A DNA stretch of 64,000 nt. It comes from Porphyromonas asaccharolytica DSM 20707 (lineage in GTDB: Bacteria; Bacteroidota; Bacteroidia; Bacteroidales; Porphyromonadaceae). The stretch spans positions 992,001 to 1,056,000 of the forward strand of contig NC_015501.1 of assembly GCF_000212375.1 (NCBI RefSeq), given 5' to 3'. This document shows positions 1 to 8,587 of the stretch, piece by piece. Every line of letters starts with the position of its first letter. The stretch's first letter is position 1. The position numbers were made by a program, and so were the translations under genes. The notes under the pieces are model-generated. The model did no database searches and had not been told where the DNA came from. It worked only from the letters and a program-made list of their open reading frames with translations.

Positions 1-419
1 GTTTCAAGGGGTGACCCTTGGGAGAGAAGAAGCAATAGCGAATTCGTGGCCTGACGAACAGAAACCTAATACCAAGGCGTATCAAGCGGACAAGCTGGCA
101 CGCGACAGTGAAGCTCCAAAAGGCAACCGTAACCTTGATGCGTAAATTAGGCAGGTAAACGATGAAAGATGTATGGCTTATCCCGTGAGGCCTCGGCAGT
201 CCTCAAGGATAGTAACAACGAATGTCGAGGAGTCAGCAGAGGTCGAAGTAGCCGTTCTCGCGCAGAACAAGGCGAAGGACCGAATAATTCGTAACGTTAA
301 TCAAGAATGTATGTTCCGATGTTTTTGCTGACGAGTGGCAACGGTCAAAACGTCAATGCGATCGACCACATAGAGCTAAGCACGCGAGCATCGGAAGCGG
401 AAATTAAGAAAGACGGAAG

Positions 420-1700
420 ATGAAACTAATCGAACAGATACTCGCCAAGAATAATGTACGCGAGGCACTCAATCGTGTTGTGAGCAACAAGGGCGCCTCG
501 GGTATAGACGGTATGAAAGTCGAGGAGCTCCGCGACTATATGAACGCCAATTGGACGAGCATCAAGCAGTCGATCCTAGAGCGTAGGTACAAGCCAGCCC
601 CCGTACGGAGGGTTGAGATACCTAAGCCCAACGGAGGCGTACGCAAGCTCGGTATCCCGACCGTTGTCGACCGAACCCTTCAACAATCGATTGTCCAAGT
701 CCTGACTCCCATCTTCGAGGCAGAGTTTCAAGAGAACAGCTACGGCTTCCGCCCCGGCAGGAGCTGTGAGCAAGCCGTTCAGAAGCTTTTGGAATACCTC
801 AACGAGGGAGCGGAGTGGATAGTTGACATAGACTTGGAGAAGTTCTTCGACAATGTTCCACAAGACAAACTGATGAGTTATGTGGGTCGTGTGATCCATG
901 ACCCAGACACCGAAAGTCTGATACGCAAGTATCTGAAGTCGGGCGTAATGGAGAATGGTCTTTACGAAGCCACAGAACTCGGCACGCCCCAAGGTGGCAA
1001 TTTGTCCCCCTTGTTGAGCAATGTGATGCTCAACGAGCTAGATAAGGAAATGGTCAGACGGGGGCTGCGCTATGTTCGATACGCAGACGACTGCGTCATA
1101 GCAGTAAGAAGCGAAGCAAGTGCCAAACGAGTGATGCACTCTGTCACCCAATGGATAGAGCGTGTCCTCGGGCTTAAGGTCAATGCCACCAAAACGCACG
1201 TCTGCCGACCGAGCAAACTTAAGTACCTCGGTTTTGGATTTTACAAATCCCCTCAGACCAAGCAGTGGACGGCAAGACCTCACGAGGACTCCGTAGCGAA
1301 GTTTGTCAGGAAGCTGAAGAAACTATGCAAACGCTCGTGGAGCATCTCCATGACTGCCCGTATCACAATGCTGAACAGAGTGATACGTGGATGGATAAAC
1401 TACTTTGCCATTGGAGCTATGAAAGGCAAGATGGTAGGGATAGACGAACATCTGCGCACGATGCTACGTAAGGTGATATGGAAGCAATGGAAAACACCTC
1501 GAAAGCGAGCCTGGGGGCTACGCAAGCTTGGTATCTGCAACGACTTAGCCAAGCTCACCTCGTGCAGCGGAGACCGCTACGAATGGGTGGTGAGACGTAC
1601 ATGCGTGGTACGAGCAATATCGAAAGATGTGCTAGCCCGCAGAGGCCTCGTAAGCTGTTTGGACTACTATGCGATTAGACACTCTTTGAAAACGAATTAA
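420..1700 (+). CDS. ltrA: Group II intron reverse transcriptase/maturase
   Basis: This 426-residue protein is the intron-encoded reverse transcriptase that helps the intron splice and copies it into new DNA sites. Seen in the sequence: fingers motif GFRPGRS (109-115), DIDLEKFFD with the first catalytic Asp (136-144), QGGNLSPLL (191-199), YADD active site (221-224), and a C-terminal maturase (domain X) region around RGWINYF (about 345-352). There is no HNH endonuclease domain at the C-terminus, so mobility would rely on single-stranded or replication-fork targets, as is known for endonuclease-lacking group II introns. The frame is intact and every catalytic residue is present, so the element may still be active. 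The ATG at 420 follows the intron RNA domains directly. Confidence 0.95.
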   Translation: MKLIEQILAKNNVREALNRVVSNKGASGIDGMKVEELRDYMNANWTSIKQSILERRYKPAPVRRVEIPKPNGGVRKLGIPTVVDRTLQQSIVQVLTPIFEAEFQENSYGFRPGRSCEQAVQKLLEYLNEGAEWIVDIDLEKFFDNVPQDKLMSYVGRVIHDPDTESLIRKYLKSGVMENGLYEATELGTPQGGNLSPLLSNVMLNELDKEMVRRGLRYVRYADDCVIAVRSEASAKRVMHSVTQWIERVLGLKVNATKTHVCRPSKLKYLGFGFYKSPQTKQWTARPHEDSVAKFVRKLKKLCKRSWSISMTARITMLNRVIRGWINYFAIGAMKGKMVGIDEHLRTMLRKVIWKQWKTPRKRAWGLRKLGICNDLAKLTSCSGDRYEWVVRRTCVVRAISKDVLARRGLVSCLDYYAIRHSLKTN

Positions 1701-1732
1701 ACCGCCGTATGCCGAACGGCACGTACGGTGGT
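1701..1732 (+). ncRNA. Group II intron domain V hairpin
   Basis: This 32-base hairpin lies directly after the RT stop codon. The outer stem is ACCGCCGTA/TACGGTGGT and the inner stem GCC/GGC is closed by GAAC. Domain V is the catalytic core of group II introns. The CGC triad and the bulge after GTAT fit the family. Confidence 0.8.
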
Positions 1733-1845
1733 GTGAGAGGAAAGGAAACGAAAGTAGGTCAGAAAACTTTCGTTTCCCGACCTACTCGATTGTCTGTATT
1801 GATCTAGCGCTAGCTACGATTTACTCGGCTAGCCGCGCTGTATGA

Positions 1846-3966
1846 TTAGCGGAGACCGCGGAAGCGTAGGAGTGGCTCGATGTCGACCTCCTTGTGTCCG
1901 GTGAACTGCTCGAAGAGTACCATCAGGTCCTCGCTGTTACCACGAGAGAGGAGGATGTCGGCTAGGCGCTGTCCGTTCTCACGAGTCATACCTCCGTGAG
2001 CCTCGATCCAAGCGTAGACCTCGTTGTCTACAGCCTCGCTCCAGAGGTAGGAGTAGTAACCTGCTGAGTAGTCGTTGCTCCAGATGTGACGGAAGTAAGG
2101 TGAGCGGTAGCGGGGTGGGATCTGTGCATTGAGCATTCCGTACTTAGTGAGTGCTTCCTGCTCAAAAGCCTGAACGTCATCAACCTTATCACCTACAGCG
2201 AGTGCATGCCAGCACTGGTCGATGAGTGATGCGGCAATGTTCTCACCGATTGAGTAAGCTTGGTTGAAGTTGCCAGCAGCAATCATCTTATCACGTAGCT
2301 CAGCAGGCATCTGCTCGCCTGTCTTGTAGTGCTTAGCATAGTTGGCAAAGACAGTAGGCTCAGAAGCCCAGTGCTCGTTGAACTGTGAGGGGAACTCGAC
2401 GAAGTCTCTTGAGACATTAGTCCCAGAGATCGAAGGATAGGTCTGCGTAGAGAGCATACCGTGTAGCGCATGACCGAACTCGTGGAAGAGGGTCGTCACC
2501 TCATCCCAAGTCATCAGACAGGGCTGACCGGCAGCGGGCTTCTTATTGTTGCAGACGTTGTAGATGACTGGCTTGTTGCCTAGGAGGGTAGACTGCTCGA
2601 CGAAGTTGCTCATCCAGGCACCACCGCTCTTAGAGGGACGTGCATAGGGATCGAAGTAGTAGAGTGCGATCACCTCGCCCTGCTCATTCTTGACATCATA
2701 TACTGTCACGTCTGGGTTGTAAACAGAAACATCGGTGCGCTGCTCGAAGGTGAGACCATAGAGCTTGTTGGCAGCGTAGAAGACACCGTCATGTAGTACG
2801 TTGTCTAGGACGAAGTACTCGCTGAGCTGTGTCTCATCAATGTCGTACTGCTCTTTGCGCATCTTCTCTGCGTAGTAAGCCCAGTCGTAAGCCTCGAGCT
2901 TGAAGTCGGGGCCCTCGCTCTTCTGTGCGAACTCCTCTAGCATCTTAGCGTCCTCAGCAGCCTTAGGCTGGTAGAGCTTAGCAAGACGATCGAGGAAGTT
3001 GCGAGCTGTCTCCCCATTCTTAGCGAGTGCGTCCTGTAGCGTCCAGTCAGCAAAGGTTTTGAAGCCTAGTAGCTGAGCCTTCTCAGCACGGAGCGTAGCG
3101 AGACGCTTGATGATCTCCTGCGTGTCGTACTTATCGCCGTTGTTGCAGCGATTGATGGAAGCCTCGAGGATAGCCTTGCGTGTGTCGCGGTTGTTGAGCT
3201 TAGCCATGACGGGCTGCTGGGTCGTATTGACTAGGCGTATAGCCCACTGGCCCTCTTTGCCCTCCTCCTTAGCTAGGTCGGCAGCCTCTTGTAGCTCGCT
3301 GTCAGAGAGACCGTCGAGCTGAGCCTTGTCGGTAAAGAAGACGGGTACATTCGTTGCATCGGTCAGCATATTGCCAAACTTAGCGGTGAGCTCAGCCTCC
3401 TCGCCGTTGAGCTTCTTGAGCTTCTCCTTATCCTCAGCGGATAGGTTAGCACCAGCCTTGACATAGTTGTCGTAGTACTGCTTGGTGAGTCGTACCTGGT
3501 CGGGCTGTAGTCCCTCGAGACCAGTCTCGTAGACGGTCTTGATGCGAGCGAAGAGCTTGTCGTTGAGCATAATCTCGTCGCTGTGTGCCGTGAGCTTGGG
3601 TACGTACTCCTCCTCGATGGCGCGTAGCTCATCGTTGGTGTCGGCACTGGTCAGTGCGAAGAAGACAGCTGAGGTGCGCTGGAGTACCTGTCCAGCACGC
3701 TCGAGCGCCTCGATGGTATTGGTAAAGGTAGGTGCCTCAGCATTGTCTACGATGGCTGCTATCTCCTCGTTGTGCTGACGCATACCCTCGTCGAAGGCGG
3801 GCGCAAAGTGCTCTGCCTTGATCTTGGTAAAGTCGGGTGCATTCATGTAAGTTTCACTTGGATGAACGAATGGATTGTCAGCCAGGTCAGTCTGCTGCTG
3901 CTTCTGCTTGTTACAAGCGGTCAGCATCATGGCGATGGCTAGTAGCATAATTACTTGTCTACGCAT
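1846..3966 (-). CDS. dcp: M3 family metallopeptidase lipoprotein (peptidyl-dipeptidase Dcp-like)
   Basis: A zinc metallopeptidase of family M3 that would trim oligopeptides, probably removing C-terminal dipeptides, in the periplasm. The zinc motif HEFGH lies at about residues 493-497, with a downstream VEFPSQFNEHW segment that supplies the third ligand region. The frame is open to 4047, but the start is placed at the ATG at 3966. This gives MRRQVIMLLAIAMMLTAC, a lipoprotein signal with lipobox LTAC, and the upstream part overlaps a -7 promoter box at 4045-4052. The resulting length, 706 residues, is normal for the family. The gene is divergent from xseB. A peptide-using, asaccharolytic lifestyle would fit such an enzyme, but that is inference. 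Confidence 0.9.
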   Translation of the reverse strand: MRRQVIMLLAIAMMLTACNKQKQQQTDLADNPFVHPSETYMNAPDFTKIKAEHFAPAFDEGMRQHNEEIAAIVDNAEAPTFTNTIEALERAGQVLQRTSAVFFALTSADTNDELRAIEEEYVPKLTAHSDEIMLNDKLFARIKTVYETGLEGLQPDQVRLTKQYYDNYVKAGANLSAEDKEKLKKLNGEEAELTAKFGNMLTDATNVPVFFTDKAQLDGLSDSELQEAADLAKEEGKEGQWAIRLVNTTQQPVMAKLNNRDTRKAILEASINRCNNGDKYDTQEIIKRLATLRAEKAQLLGFKTFADWTLQDALAKNGETARNFLDRLAKLYQPKAAEDAKMLEEFAQKSEGPDFKLEAYDWAYYAEKMRKEQYDIDETQLSEYFVLDNVLHDGVFYAANKLYGLTFEQRTDVSVYNPDVTVYDVKNEQGEVIALYYFDPYARPSKSGGAWMSNFVEQSTLLGNKPVIYNVCNNKKPAAGQPCLMTWDEVTTLFHEFGHALHGMLSTQTYPSISGTNVSRDFVEFPSQFNEHWASEPTVFANYAKHYKTGEQMPAELRDKMIAAGNFNQAYSIGENIAASLIDQCWHALAVGDKVDDVQAFEQEALTKYGMLNAQIPPRYRSPYFRHIWSNDYSAGYYSYLWSEAVDNEVYAWIEAHGGMTRENGQRLADILLSRGNSEDLMVLFEQFTGHKEVDIEPLLRFRGLR

Positions 3967-3998
3967 AGTCTTAGTTCGTTTGGTATGATATATATAGT

Positions 3999-4006
3999 TA
4001 CTTTTG
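3999..4006 (+). promoter_or_regulatory. -7 box (TAnnTTTG) for xseB
   Basis: TACTTTTG matches the Bacteroidota -7 consensus TAnnTTTG. A TTTG at 3979-3982 may be the upstream element. xseB begins 70 bp downstream. Confidence 0.5.
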
Positions 4007-4044
4007 CATAGCGATGAGGTATCCTGACGAGATACTACACGAGA

Positions 4045-4052
4045 CAAAGATA
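4045..4052 (-). promoter_or_regulatory. -7 box (TAnnTTTG) for the M3 peptidase gene
   Basis: The minus strand reads TATCTTTG, an exact TAnnTTTG match about 80 bp upstream of the chosen start at 3966. It argues against the longer reading frame up to 4047. Confidence 0.5.
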
Positions 4053-4075
4053 CTAATAATTAAACACATATCCCT

Positions 4076-4309
4076 ATGACTGACGCGAGCAACGCCCAGA
4101 CGGAGCAACCACAGCAGACTTACCAAGAGGCTATCACACGTATTCAGGAGATCGTGAGGCTCCTTGAGACGGGCGATATAGAGGTGGACGAACTGACCAA
4201 GCTCATCGAGGAGGCGACCGGCTTGATACAGTTTTGCTCCACACGGCTCACCTCTATCGATAAGGAGGTCTCACAGCTCCTCCAGCAGCTTGACGAGAGC
4301 TCAGAATAG
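4076..4309 (+). CDS. xseB: Exodeoxyribonuclease VII small subunit
   Basis: A 77-residue protein matching XseB, the small subunit of exonuclease VII, which together with XseA degrades single-stranded DNA during repair. The typical core is visible: YQEAITRIQEIVRLLETGDIE (16-36), a helical segment with a conserved L-E-x-G-D pattern, and a second helix ending in an acidic tail. It stands alone on the plus strand between two minus-strand genes. The large subunit XseA is not adjacent and not in the window, although in many bacteria the two genes are neighbours. The start is the first ATG after the promoter box. Confidence 0.9.
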   Translation: MTDASNAQTEQPQQTYQEAITRIQEIVRLLETGDIEVDELTKLIEEATGLIQFCSTRLTSIDKEVSQLLQQLDESSE

Positions 4310-4344
4310 TAGTCCGAGTAGTGGTCTGAGAGAAACAAAAAAAA

Positions 4345-4374
4345 CACGGAAGGCGTGGCGGGACACCTTCCGTG
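4345..4374 (-). terminator. Rho-independent terminator for the 2-hydroxyacid dehydrogenase operon
   Basis: A perfect 9-bp stem, CACGGAAGG (4345-4353) with CCTTCCGTG (4366-4374). On the minus strand it is followed by a run of eight T residues (complement of 4336-4344), so it terminates leftward transcription from the gene ending at 4412. Confidence 0.8.
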
Positions 4375-4411
4375 GAGTTACTGCTGTGTGTTTGTAGTGA
4401 GGGACTTACCT

Positions 4412-5383
4412 TTATCGAACGATGCTGATGGGGCGGTCCCCCTCGAAGTAGCCGATGATGCAGTTGCACAGCTCCTGCGCCATAGCGACTCGCGCTTCGT
4501 AGGTCTGCGTGCCGACGTGTGGCGTCATAGTCACCTGCTCCATCTCGTACAGCTCGGGGAGCGGGTTGTCGCTATGCTCGAAGACGTCTAGCCCCGCAGC
4601 AGCTATCTCGCCTGTCTGGAGCGCATGCACGAGGGCAGCCTCGTCAACAACTGCTCCGCGCGCTGCATTGATGAGGATAGCTGAGCGCTTCATCTGCGCT
4701 AAGCGACTAGCTGAGACTAAGTGGTGCGAGTCTTCATTGTAAGGGGTGTGGAGGGATACGACATCACTCTCTGTAAAGATCTTGTCCAGGTCGGCATAGG
4801 TAACTCCTAGCTCTTGCTCGGTCCCAGCATCAAGCTGGTGACGCTTGTTGTAGAGGACGGTCATACCAAAGGCTTGTGCCATATGTCCCACGGCACGACC
4901 TATATTGCCATAGCCGATGATGCCGATGGTCTTGCCACAGAGGTTGGTCGCCATACCTGAGCTGTCAGAGAGCGACTTGCTACTGCTCTTGGTGCGGCGC
5001 ATGTGACGATCCCACATAGCGATCTTGCGACTGCAGCTCAGGAGTAGTCCCATGGTTAGTTCTGCCGTAGGCTGGATGACGGCACGAGGGGTATTGGTTA
5101 CGGTGATCCCTTTGCTATGCGCATAGGCGACATCGATGTTGTTATAGCCGACACCATAGTTGGCGATCAGCTTGATGTTTGGGAAAGCGTCAATCAGCTC
5201 ACGATCTACGGGGAAGGTAAACTGCGTGGCGAGCGCATCATATTGTGCGCCTATCTCCATCATCTCCTCACGTGTGAAGCTCTCGCCCTCGGGGCGACGG
5301 GTCATATCGGCCCACTCGGCCAGCTCCTCGAAGCCGGGGCGTACGGTATCAAAGGAGATGAGTACTTTCTTTTTCTTGTCCAT
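4412..5383 (-). CDS. D-2-hydroxyacid dehydrogenase (NAD-dependent)
   Basis: A cytoplasmic 323-residue oxidoreductase that interconverts a 2-keto acid and its D-2-hydroxy acid with NAD(P)H. The Rossmann motif GYGNIG is at 157-162. The catalytic set of the family is complete: Arg242 in NAARG, Glu269 in GLDVFE, and His289 in TPHVG. The glyoxylate/hydroxypyruvate reductase and D-lactate dehydrogenase groups both fit, and the substrate cannot be told from sequence. A Ser/Lys-rich stretch (RTKSSSKSLSDSSG, 130-143) sits just before the nucleotide domain. It is the last gene of a run of minus-strand genes and lies 31 bp after the methyltransferase gene, with a strong terminator behind it. Confidence 0.85.
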   Translation of the reverse strand: MDKKKKVLISFDTVRPGFEELAEWADMTRRPEGESFTREEMMEIGAQYDALATQFTFPVDRELIDAFPNIKLIANYGVGYNNIDVAYAHSKGITVTNTPRAVIQPTAELTMGLLLSCSRKIAMWDRHMRRTKSSSKSLSDSSGMATNLCGKTIGIIGYGNIGRAVGHMAQAFGMTVLYNKRHQLDAGTEQELGVTYADLDKIFTESDVVSLHTPYNEDSHHLVSASRLAQMKRSAILINAARGAVVDEAALVHALQTGEIAAAGLDVFEHSDNPLPELYEMEQVTMTPHVGTQTYEARVAMAQELCNCIIGYFEGDRPISIVR

Positions 5384-5414
5384 AATGTTGTATATCAGGT
5401 TAGGTGTTTTGTCT

Positions 5415-6800
5415 TTAGATGCGTAGGCGATACGGCTTAGGGTATAAGTTGTTGAGCCGTGTACCTGTGCTGTGTGCCAAGCCTAAGGGGATGCCTCGAT
5501 AAGTGATGATGGTGATGCCTCGCTCTGTCGGGGTCTCTGTCGTGAGTGCCTCGCCGCGCAGATAGCGTAGGGCCTCTTGCAGAGGTAGCTCTAGAGCGGG
5601 CAGGCTCGTCGCATTATATAGCTTATGGTGTAGCAGGGCAAAGGAGGGCTCGTAGCCTTTCGCCTGGTGGCGCATGGAGGCTATCTCTAGTCCTGGCGTG
5701 GCAACGGCGAGACGCTCTCTGTACGCCTCAGCAACGAGCTGAGCCGCCTCGGGCGTGAGCTGGTAGATGCGCTCACCGATGGTGTAGTAATCGGCGGATG
5801 TTGGTTCGTTGAGCCAAGAGAGACCGGCTAACTCCTGTCGGCTGGTGCGTGTTAAGCCTTTTGCCTTGCGCGCTTCGCTCGGGGTCTCAACGATGTCGGT
5901 GAGGCGTAGTGCAGCGAGGTATTGGCCCTCTCCTCGTACGATGCCTGGCCAGAGGTGCAGACCATACGAAGTGGCATAAGCTCCTGCGATGCGCTCAGCA
6001 GAGCGGGAGAGGTCAATGAGCTCGCAGGGATAGTGGTCAAGGAGCCACTGAACCATTTGATCGTTTTCCTCTTGATTGAGGGTGCAAGTGGCGTAGAGGA
6101 GTATACCCTCGGGAGCCAGCATACGCATCGCCTCCTGTAGGATCGCCCGCTGGCGGGTCACGCAGTCAGAGACGAGCTGAGGCGACCACATACGTCTCGC
6201 CTCTTCGTCACGGCGCATCAGTCCCTCGCCACTGCAGGGAGCATCGACCAGTATGAGGTCACACGCTCCTCGTAGTAGGGGCGTGAGCTGCTGTGGGTCT
6301 TCTTGTGTGATGATCATTTGGTCAGCACCGCACCACTTGACTAGGTTTTCCACAAGGATCTTGCACCGCTTGGGTAGTATTTCGTTGCTCACGAGGAGTG
6401 TCTCTTCGGGGAGCAGGTCGCGGAGGAGCGTACTCTTGCCTCCAGGTGCTGCGCAGAGGTCTAGTGCTAGCCGAGGCGCTGTGTGCCAGTCGAGTCGCTC
6501 CCAGATGGTGGCGAGTGTCATAGCACTAGCGTCCTGCACATAGTAAGCGCCAGCGTGCCACAGTGGATCTAGTGCAAAGGTGGGTCGCTCGCTGAGCCAG
6601 TAGCCCTCGAGCTCTGCCGGTAGCCACGGTATAGCACCGTCTCGAAGCTCTGCGTGGGGTGGGGTGGTCAGTGTGCGGGCTGGGTTAAGACGCAGAGAGA
6701 CCGTGGGGAGCGTCTCTAGTGCCTCGACAATGCGGGCGGCATGCTCAGGGTAGTCTAGTTGTAGCTTTGCTCTTAATTCTGACGGGACGGGAGTATGCAT
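5415..6800 (-). CDS. rsmF: rRNA (cytosine-C5) methyltransferase, RsmF/NOL1-NOP2-Sun type
   Basis: A 461-residue S-adenosylmethionine-dependent enzyme that methylates C5 of a cytosine in rRNA. In E. coli, RsmF acts on 16S rRNA C1407; the exact target here is inferred. Seen: SAM-binding CAAPGGKST (116-124), the PC motif DAPCSGEG (186-193; releasing Cys189), and the TC motif in YATCT with catalytic Cys239. An extended C-terminal region (about 300-461) resembles the RNA-binding extension of RsmF-type enzymes. It lies 13 bp downstream of the cyclophilin gene, so the two are probably cotranscribed. Confidence 0.9.
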   Translation of the reverse strand: MHTPVPSELRAKLQLDYPEHAARIVEALETLPTVSLRLNPARTLTTPPHAELRDGAIPWLPAELEGYWLSERPTFALDPLWHAGAYYVQDASAMTLATIWERLDWHTAPRLALDLCAAPGGKSTLLRDLLPEETLLVSNEILPKRCKILVENLVKWCGADQMIITQEDPQQLTPLLRGACDLILVDAPCSGEGLMRRDEEARRMWSPQLVSDCVTRQRAILQEAMRMLAPEGILLYATCTLNQEENDQMVQWLLDHYPCELIDLSRSAERIAGAYATSYGLHLWPGIVRGEGQYLAALRLTDIVETPSEARKAKGLTRTSRQELAGLSWLNEPTSADYYTIGERIYQLTPEAAQLVAEAYRERLAVATPGLEIASMRHQAKGYEPSFALLHHKLYNATSLPALELPLQEALRYLRGEALTTETPTERGITIITYRGIPLGLAHSTGTRLNNLYPKPYRLRI

Positions 6801-6813
6801 TGTGTCGGTGAAG

Positions 6814-7491
6814 TTAGGGCAAGAGCGTCATGCGCTTGATGATCACATCTCGCTTAGGACGGTTGGTTTCGTCGGTCGGGAGGTCTTCGATCTTGGTGAT
6901 CGTGCGCATGCCATCGATCACTTCGCCAAAGACGGTGTACTGCCTGTCCAACCAAGGAGCGCCACCTTGCAACTTGTACTCCTGGCGCTGCTCAGGCGTG
7001 TAGTCCCACTCACGCTGAGCTGCTATATCATCTAGGTCAAAGTCTGTATAGTAGCTCCCCGTGACGATGTAAAACTGACTGCCCGAGGAACGCATCTCAG
7101 GATTCTCCTCACCAGCGACACGTGCTGCTGCTAGTGCTCCTCGCTTATGGATATGGTTGGGCAGGATCTCTGCAGGGATGGTGGTCGAGAGGGTGTCTAT
7201 AGAGACATCCGTCTGGCGTGTCGCTCCACGGGTCGAGAGATTACCTCCCTGAACCATAAACTGAGCTATGACACGGTGCATCAAGACTCCCTCGTAGTCT
7301 CCTCGACGTACATGCTCTAGGAAGGCAGCTTGGTGTAGAGGCGTGTCGTCATAGAGCAAGAGCGTGAAGTCTCCCTGTGAAGTCTCCACAAGCACCCGTC
7401 GCCCTGCGGGTAGTGCCTCGCTCTCTGTCTGAGCCGTGAGCGAGGTGACGCAAAGTGCTAAGAGGAGTAAGAGGGTGGCAAACTGTTTCAT
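6814..7491 (-). CDS. Peptidylprolyl isomerase, cyclophilin type, exported
   Basis: A 225-residue cyclophilin that accelerates proline cis-trans isomerisation during folding. An N-terminal signal peptide (MKQFATLLLLLALCVTSLTAQ) predicts export to the periplasm. The cyclophilin core is visible in GDFTLLLYDDTPLHQAAFLE, MHRVIAQFMVQGGN (the family's F/MHRVI...FM.QGGD segment) and the later GSQFYIVTG and TVFGEVIDGM motifs. An insertion of about 35 residues between QGGN and GSQFYI is larger than in minimal cyclophilins. It lies 3 bp downstream of the YitT-type gene, consistent with one transcript. Confidence 0.9.
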   Translation of the reverse strand: MKQFATLLLLLALCVTSLTAQTESEALPAGRRVLVETSQGDFTLLLYDDTPLHQAAFLEHVRRGDYEGVLMHRVIAQFMVQGGNLSTRGATRQTDVSIDTLSTTIPAEILPNHIHKRGALAAARVAGEENPEMRSSGSQFYIVTGSYYTDFDLDDIAAQREWDYTPEQRQEYKLQGGAPWLDRQYTVFGEVIDGMRTITKIEDLPTDETNRPKRDVIIKRMTLLP

Positions 7492-7494
7492 AAA

Positions 7495-8445
7495 CTAGAT
7501 AATCTTTGGAGCTGTATCGTTGGTCGCATTGGTTGTTGCGATAAAGGCTTTGGGGTCAGCGAGGAGTACGGCTTTCTTGAGCTTGTTGACATGTTTGCGC
7601 TCCACAATCATAAAGATAATGTCACGCTCCGCTCCAGCGTAGATACCGCTACCATGGAGGAAGGTGCCGCGGAGGTTAAGCTGCTCAATGATAAGCGTGC
7701 GTAGCTCAGCGGTGTGGTCGGAGACGATGAAGATCGCTTTGTTGGGGTTCTCAGGCTGTAGGAAGTCCACCACCTTACCATAGACAAAGATGGTGATCCA
7801 GGAGTAGAGCGGCACGCTGACATCTCCAAAAGCGACCAGTCCGAAGAGTACCACAGCAGAGTCTACGGCTATGATCATGTGGCTAGTCTTGAGGTTGTTG
7901 CCCTTAGAGAGTACGCGAGCGATGACATCGGTACCGGCACTGGTGCTGCCCGCCTTGAAGGTGAGTAGCACGCCTAGTCCGAGGATAGCACCGCCATAGA
8001 CGGAAGAGAGAAACTTATCGTTGCTCACGATGACCATGTCTCGTGTCATCGTGGTGATCAGGTCGGTGCAGATAGAGATGAGGAGAAAGGTAGCGATCGT
8101 CTTGCCTCCGCTTCGTAAGCCTAGAGAGCGAGCCGCTAGGAGGAAGAAGGGTACGTTGAAGCAGAGCGCCACGGCACCAATCGGTAGCCCCTCAGGAAAC
8201 GCCTCAAAGGTCCCCTGCGTCAGATAGTTGATCGTGATACTGAGTCCATAGCATCCTCCAGGGACAATGTTGGCGGGAGCTATGAAGCAGGCATAAGCGA
8301 CGGCCTGACAGATAGCACCGAGGACGAGGTAAAGTATCTCCACGGCTAGTGGAGAGCGTCTCGGAGTGAAGGTCTGTCGCTCATGTGGCGGTATAGCTTT
8401 CTTGATAGGAGCAGATAGCGTGGAGCCGGACGTAGATGTAGGCAT
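7495..8445 (-). CDS. YitT family membrane protein (DUF161/DUF2179)
   Basis: A 316-residue inner-membrane protein. After a basic cytoplasmic N-terminus of about 30 residues it has five or six hydrophobic segments (about 33-210), with the G-rich loops typical of YitT proteins (GGAILGLGVLLTFKAGSTSAGTDV). A soluble C-terminal DUF2179 domain (about 225-305) contains HGSGIYAGAERDIIFMIVERK. The molecular function of the family is not established. A -7 box at 8528-8535 suggests that this gene starts the transcript continuing into the cyclophilin and RsmF genes. Confidence 0.85.
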   Translation of the reverse strand: MPTSTSGSTLSAPIKKAIPPHERQTFTPRRSPLAVEILYLVLGAICQAVAYACFIAPANIVPGGCYGLSITINYLTQGTFEAFPEGLPIGAVALCFNVPFFLLAARSLGLRSGGKTIATFLLISICTDLITTMTRDMVIVSNDKFLSSVYGGAILGLGVLLTFKAGSTSAGTDVIARVLSKGNNLKTSHMIIAVDSAVVLFGLVAFGDVSVPLYSWITIFVYGKVVDFLQPENPNKAIFIVSDHTAELRTLIIEQLNLRGTFLHGSGIYAGAERDIIFMIVERKHVNKLKKAVLLADPKAFIATTNATNDTAPKII

Positions 8446-8527
8446 GGGTGCTAATGAATAATGTATCCAATGCTAAGAAGAGCGCACGAAGCCCCACAAT
8501 GGTAAGGCTGTACCCTCAGCAGGCTCA

Positions 8528-8535
8528 CAAAGTTA
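8528..8535 (-). promoter_or_regulatory. -7 box (TAnnTTTG) upstream of the YitT-type gene
   Basis: The minus strand reads TAACTTTG 83 bp before the ATG, in the 142-bp gap that separates this gene from the thioesterase gene. Confidence 0.45.
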
Positions 8536-8587
8536 CTCAATCTCGTAGACTCTACAGACTTGTGCGACTTTGCTTGTTAAGACTTGC

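Larger units (their letters stand above)
1..1788 (+). mobile_element. Group II intron, 5' end cut by window edge
   Basis: The first 419 bases contain no gene but look like domain I-III RNA of a bacterial group II intron, including the stretch GAGGAGTCAGCAGAGGTC at 229-246 that is typical of such introns. An RT/maturase ORF follows. Bases 1701-1732 fold as a domain V hairpin (ACCGCCGTA paired with TACGGTGGT, inner GCC/GGC), with CGC in the catalytic-triad position. Bases 1740-1785 can form a domain VI stem (GGAAACGAAAG with CTTTCGTTTCC). The likely 3' end is CTACTCGAT near 1788. No GTGYG-type 5' boundary is visible, so perhaps 70-100 bases lie outside the window. The intron ends about 57 bp from the stop codon of the M3 peptidase gene. 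The exact 3' boundary is inferred from the family consensus. Confidence 0.85.

Noticed and set aside
576-992. Antisense ORF within the intron reverse transcriptase
   Set aside because: It is the complementary frame of a well-supported reverse transcriptase and shows no motif.
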